Part shown: piece by piece, positions 53,019 through 53,749 of the stretch
Layout: every line of letters begins with the position of its first letter
Numbering within the stretch: the first letter of the stretch is position 1
Assembly (NCBI GenBank): GCA_002723345.1
Contig: PBNV01000031.1
Coordinates: forward strand, 179,953-233,701
Source of the DNA: Rhodospirillaceae bacterium
Lineage (GTDB): Bacteria > Pseudomonadota > Alphaproteobacteria > Rhodospirillales > UBA2165
Direction of reading: 5' to 3'
DNA length: 53,749 nucleotides
Translations under genes and position numbers: made by a program
The notes under the pieces: generated by a model
What the model saw: the letters and a program-made list of their open reading frames with translations, nothing else
What the model was told of the DNA's origin: nothing
The model's database searches: none

Positions 53019-53112
53019 TTAAGCTTTTTTGTAAACGCTGATCCACCATGAAAAACCCATAACACGGCCAAGTTTCAGTTCCAGGGGAGACTGGATGGGC
53101 CAGGGTTCTCCG
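53018..53112 (-). repeat. Direct-repeat partner of the methyltransferase remnant
   Basis: The 3' 95 bases of the intact methyltransferase. They repeat, diverged, at 49,755-49,849 in the same orientation, 3,263 bases away. The two copies flank the acyltransferase and GT2 genes. Confidence 0.7.
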
Positions 53113-53749
53113 TAGACCAGATAGCCACCCGAGTGAACGCCGTATTTTTTTATTTGGTACTTTCGGTAGATTTTCCCCAATTTGGGGATAAGATAGAAAA
53201 AAAAGTCCGCTTTTCTTAAGCGCAAATCTTTATACGCAGAGAACATTTGTTGTATTTCGCTGGAAGTATAACACTGGGTTATCGGATTAATCACAGTCTG
53301 CTTTTGCTTTCCGCCCCATTCCGTGGCGCGACCCAACCAATTACGCCTGAGTGCTTTGCCCTGCAGAATGCCGATGGGTAAAAACATGTTTAACCAGTAG
53401 TGCCAAGAACTTTTGCAATATAACATTATTATCGCCTGACCACCTGGCTTAAGGACACGATACACCTCATCGATCGCCTGTTGGGTGTCCAACGTATGGT
53501 GAAGCACCCCATTGGAATAAACTAGATCAAAAGTATCATTTGAAAATGACAAATTTTGCGCATCACACTGCAACGCTACACAATCTTTTGCCAGATCGCC
53601 CAACAACTGGAATTTAATGCTGGTTGATTTTACTCGCTCAATTGTCAGGTCTATGCTGGTCATAATTGCGCCGCGGCGGGCGAACAATGCTGAGTGCCCT
53701 CCCGCACCAGAGCCGATTTCGAGAACTTTCTTTCCGGTTAATTTTGATA
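53019..53749 (-). CDS. Class I SAM methyltransferase, 5' end cut by window
   Basis: Minus-strand gene whose start lies beyond the window; 242 residues are visible from about 53,747. Motif I KVLEIGSGAGGHSALFARRG is at the visible N-terminus, followed by YSNGVLHHTLD and LKPGGQAIIMLY, which are Methyltransf_11 motifs. The C-terminal region (about 100 residues after YCKSSWHYW) is of the kind seen in sugar/lipid methyltransferases of glycan loci. An apparent ATG at 53,687 is internal, because motif I starts upstream of it. Confidence 0.8.
   Translation of the reverse strand, partial: SKLTGKKVLEIGSGAGGHSALFARRGAIMTSIDLTIERVKSTSIKFQLLGDLAKDCVALQCDAQNLSFSNDTFDLVYSNGVLHHTLDTQQAIDEVYRVLKPGGQAIIMLYCKSSWHYWLNMFLPIGILQGKALRRNWLGRATEWGGKQKQTVINPITQCYTSSEIQQMFSAYKDLRLRKADFFFYLIPKLGKIYRKYQIKKYGVHSGGYLVYGEPWPIQSPLELKLGRVMGFSWWISVYKKA

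Overview
The window reads as one very large surface-glycan locus from a Gram-negative bacterium. From 2 to about 47,255 everything is on the + strand in tightly packed, often overlapping genes. Nonulosonate genes of the pseudaminate type, CDP-6-deoxyhexose genes, lipid-linked glycosyltransferases, a PglK-like flippase and OafA-like acyltransferase fit a proteobacterium, probably an alphaproteobacterium. That placement is an impression from gene content; no rRNA or housekeeping gene is present. GC looks moderate (high 40s % by eye, not computed).

Region by region. (1) 2-14,188: pseudaminate-type module: 3' part of PseC, an SpsF/PseF-like cytidylyltransferase, a TylF-like methyltransferase, an MBOAT + SGNH O-acylation pair, a large glycosyltransferase, a PseG-PseH fusion, then ATP-grasp, methyltransferase, NeuB-family synthase, SDR, IMPase-like phosphatase and PIG-L deacetylase. 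(2) 14,528-28,889: second nonulosonate/acyl-sugar module: glycosyltransferase, UDP-uronate epimerase-like SDR, DUF4910 protein, an E1 alpha-beta fusion, a remarkable lipoyl-E2-ACP-AAC(3) fusion, formyltransferase, NodB-like deacetylase, second NeuB-family synthase, second SpsF-like protein, a GT2-CMP-sugar synthetase fusion and a 2-hydroxyacid dehydrogenase. (3) 29,007-38,862: SPASM radical SAM protein, methyltransferases, flippase, glycosyltransferase, and an HpcH/HpaI aldolase + KdsB-like + Gfo/Idh trio. (4) 39,014-47,255: B12-type radical SAM protein, YfhO-like membrane protein, RfbF, RfbG and an SDR for a CDP-6-deoxyhexose, a GtrB-like polyprenyl-phosphate glycosyltransferase and a methyltransferase. 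(5) 47,430-53,749: rearranged, mostly minus-strand end: GT-C-like membrane protein, acyltransferase-3/SGNH, a + strand GT2 and a methyltransferase whose 3' end has a decayed copy about 3.26 kb away.

How it works together (inference): two or three acidic nine- or eight-carbon-type sugars are built, CMP-activated, decorated with formyl, acetyl, methyl and possibly an unusual acyl group, assembled by cytoplasmic and lipid-linked glycosyltransferases and exported by the PglK-like flippase, followed by O-acylation.

The best candidate for an undescribed system is 18,763-22,922. A pyruvate-dehydrogenase-like E1 sits next to a single polypeptide with a lipoyl domain, E2 core, acyl carrier protein and AAC(3)-type N-acyltransferase. 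This looks like a complete line that makes an acyl group by thiamine/lipoyl chemistry, parks it on an ACP and transfers it to an amino sugar. Related E1 + lipoyl-E2-ACP proteins make glycolyl-ACP in naphthyridinomycin/quinocarcin biosynthesis (NapB/NapD, QncN/QncL, from memory), so an N-glycolyl sugar is a reasonable first guess.
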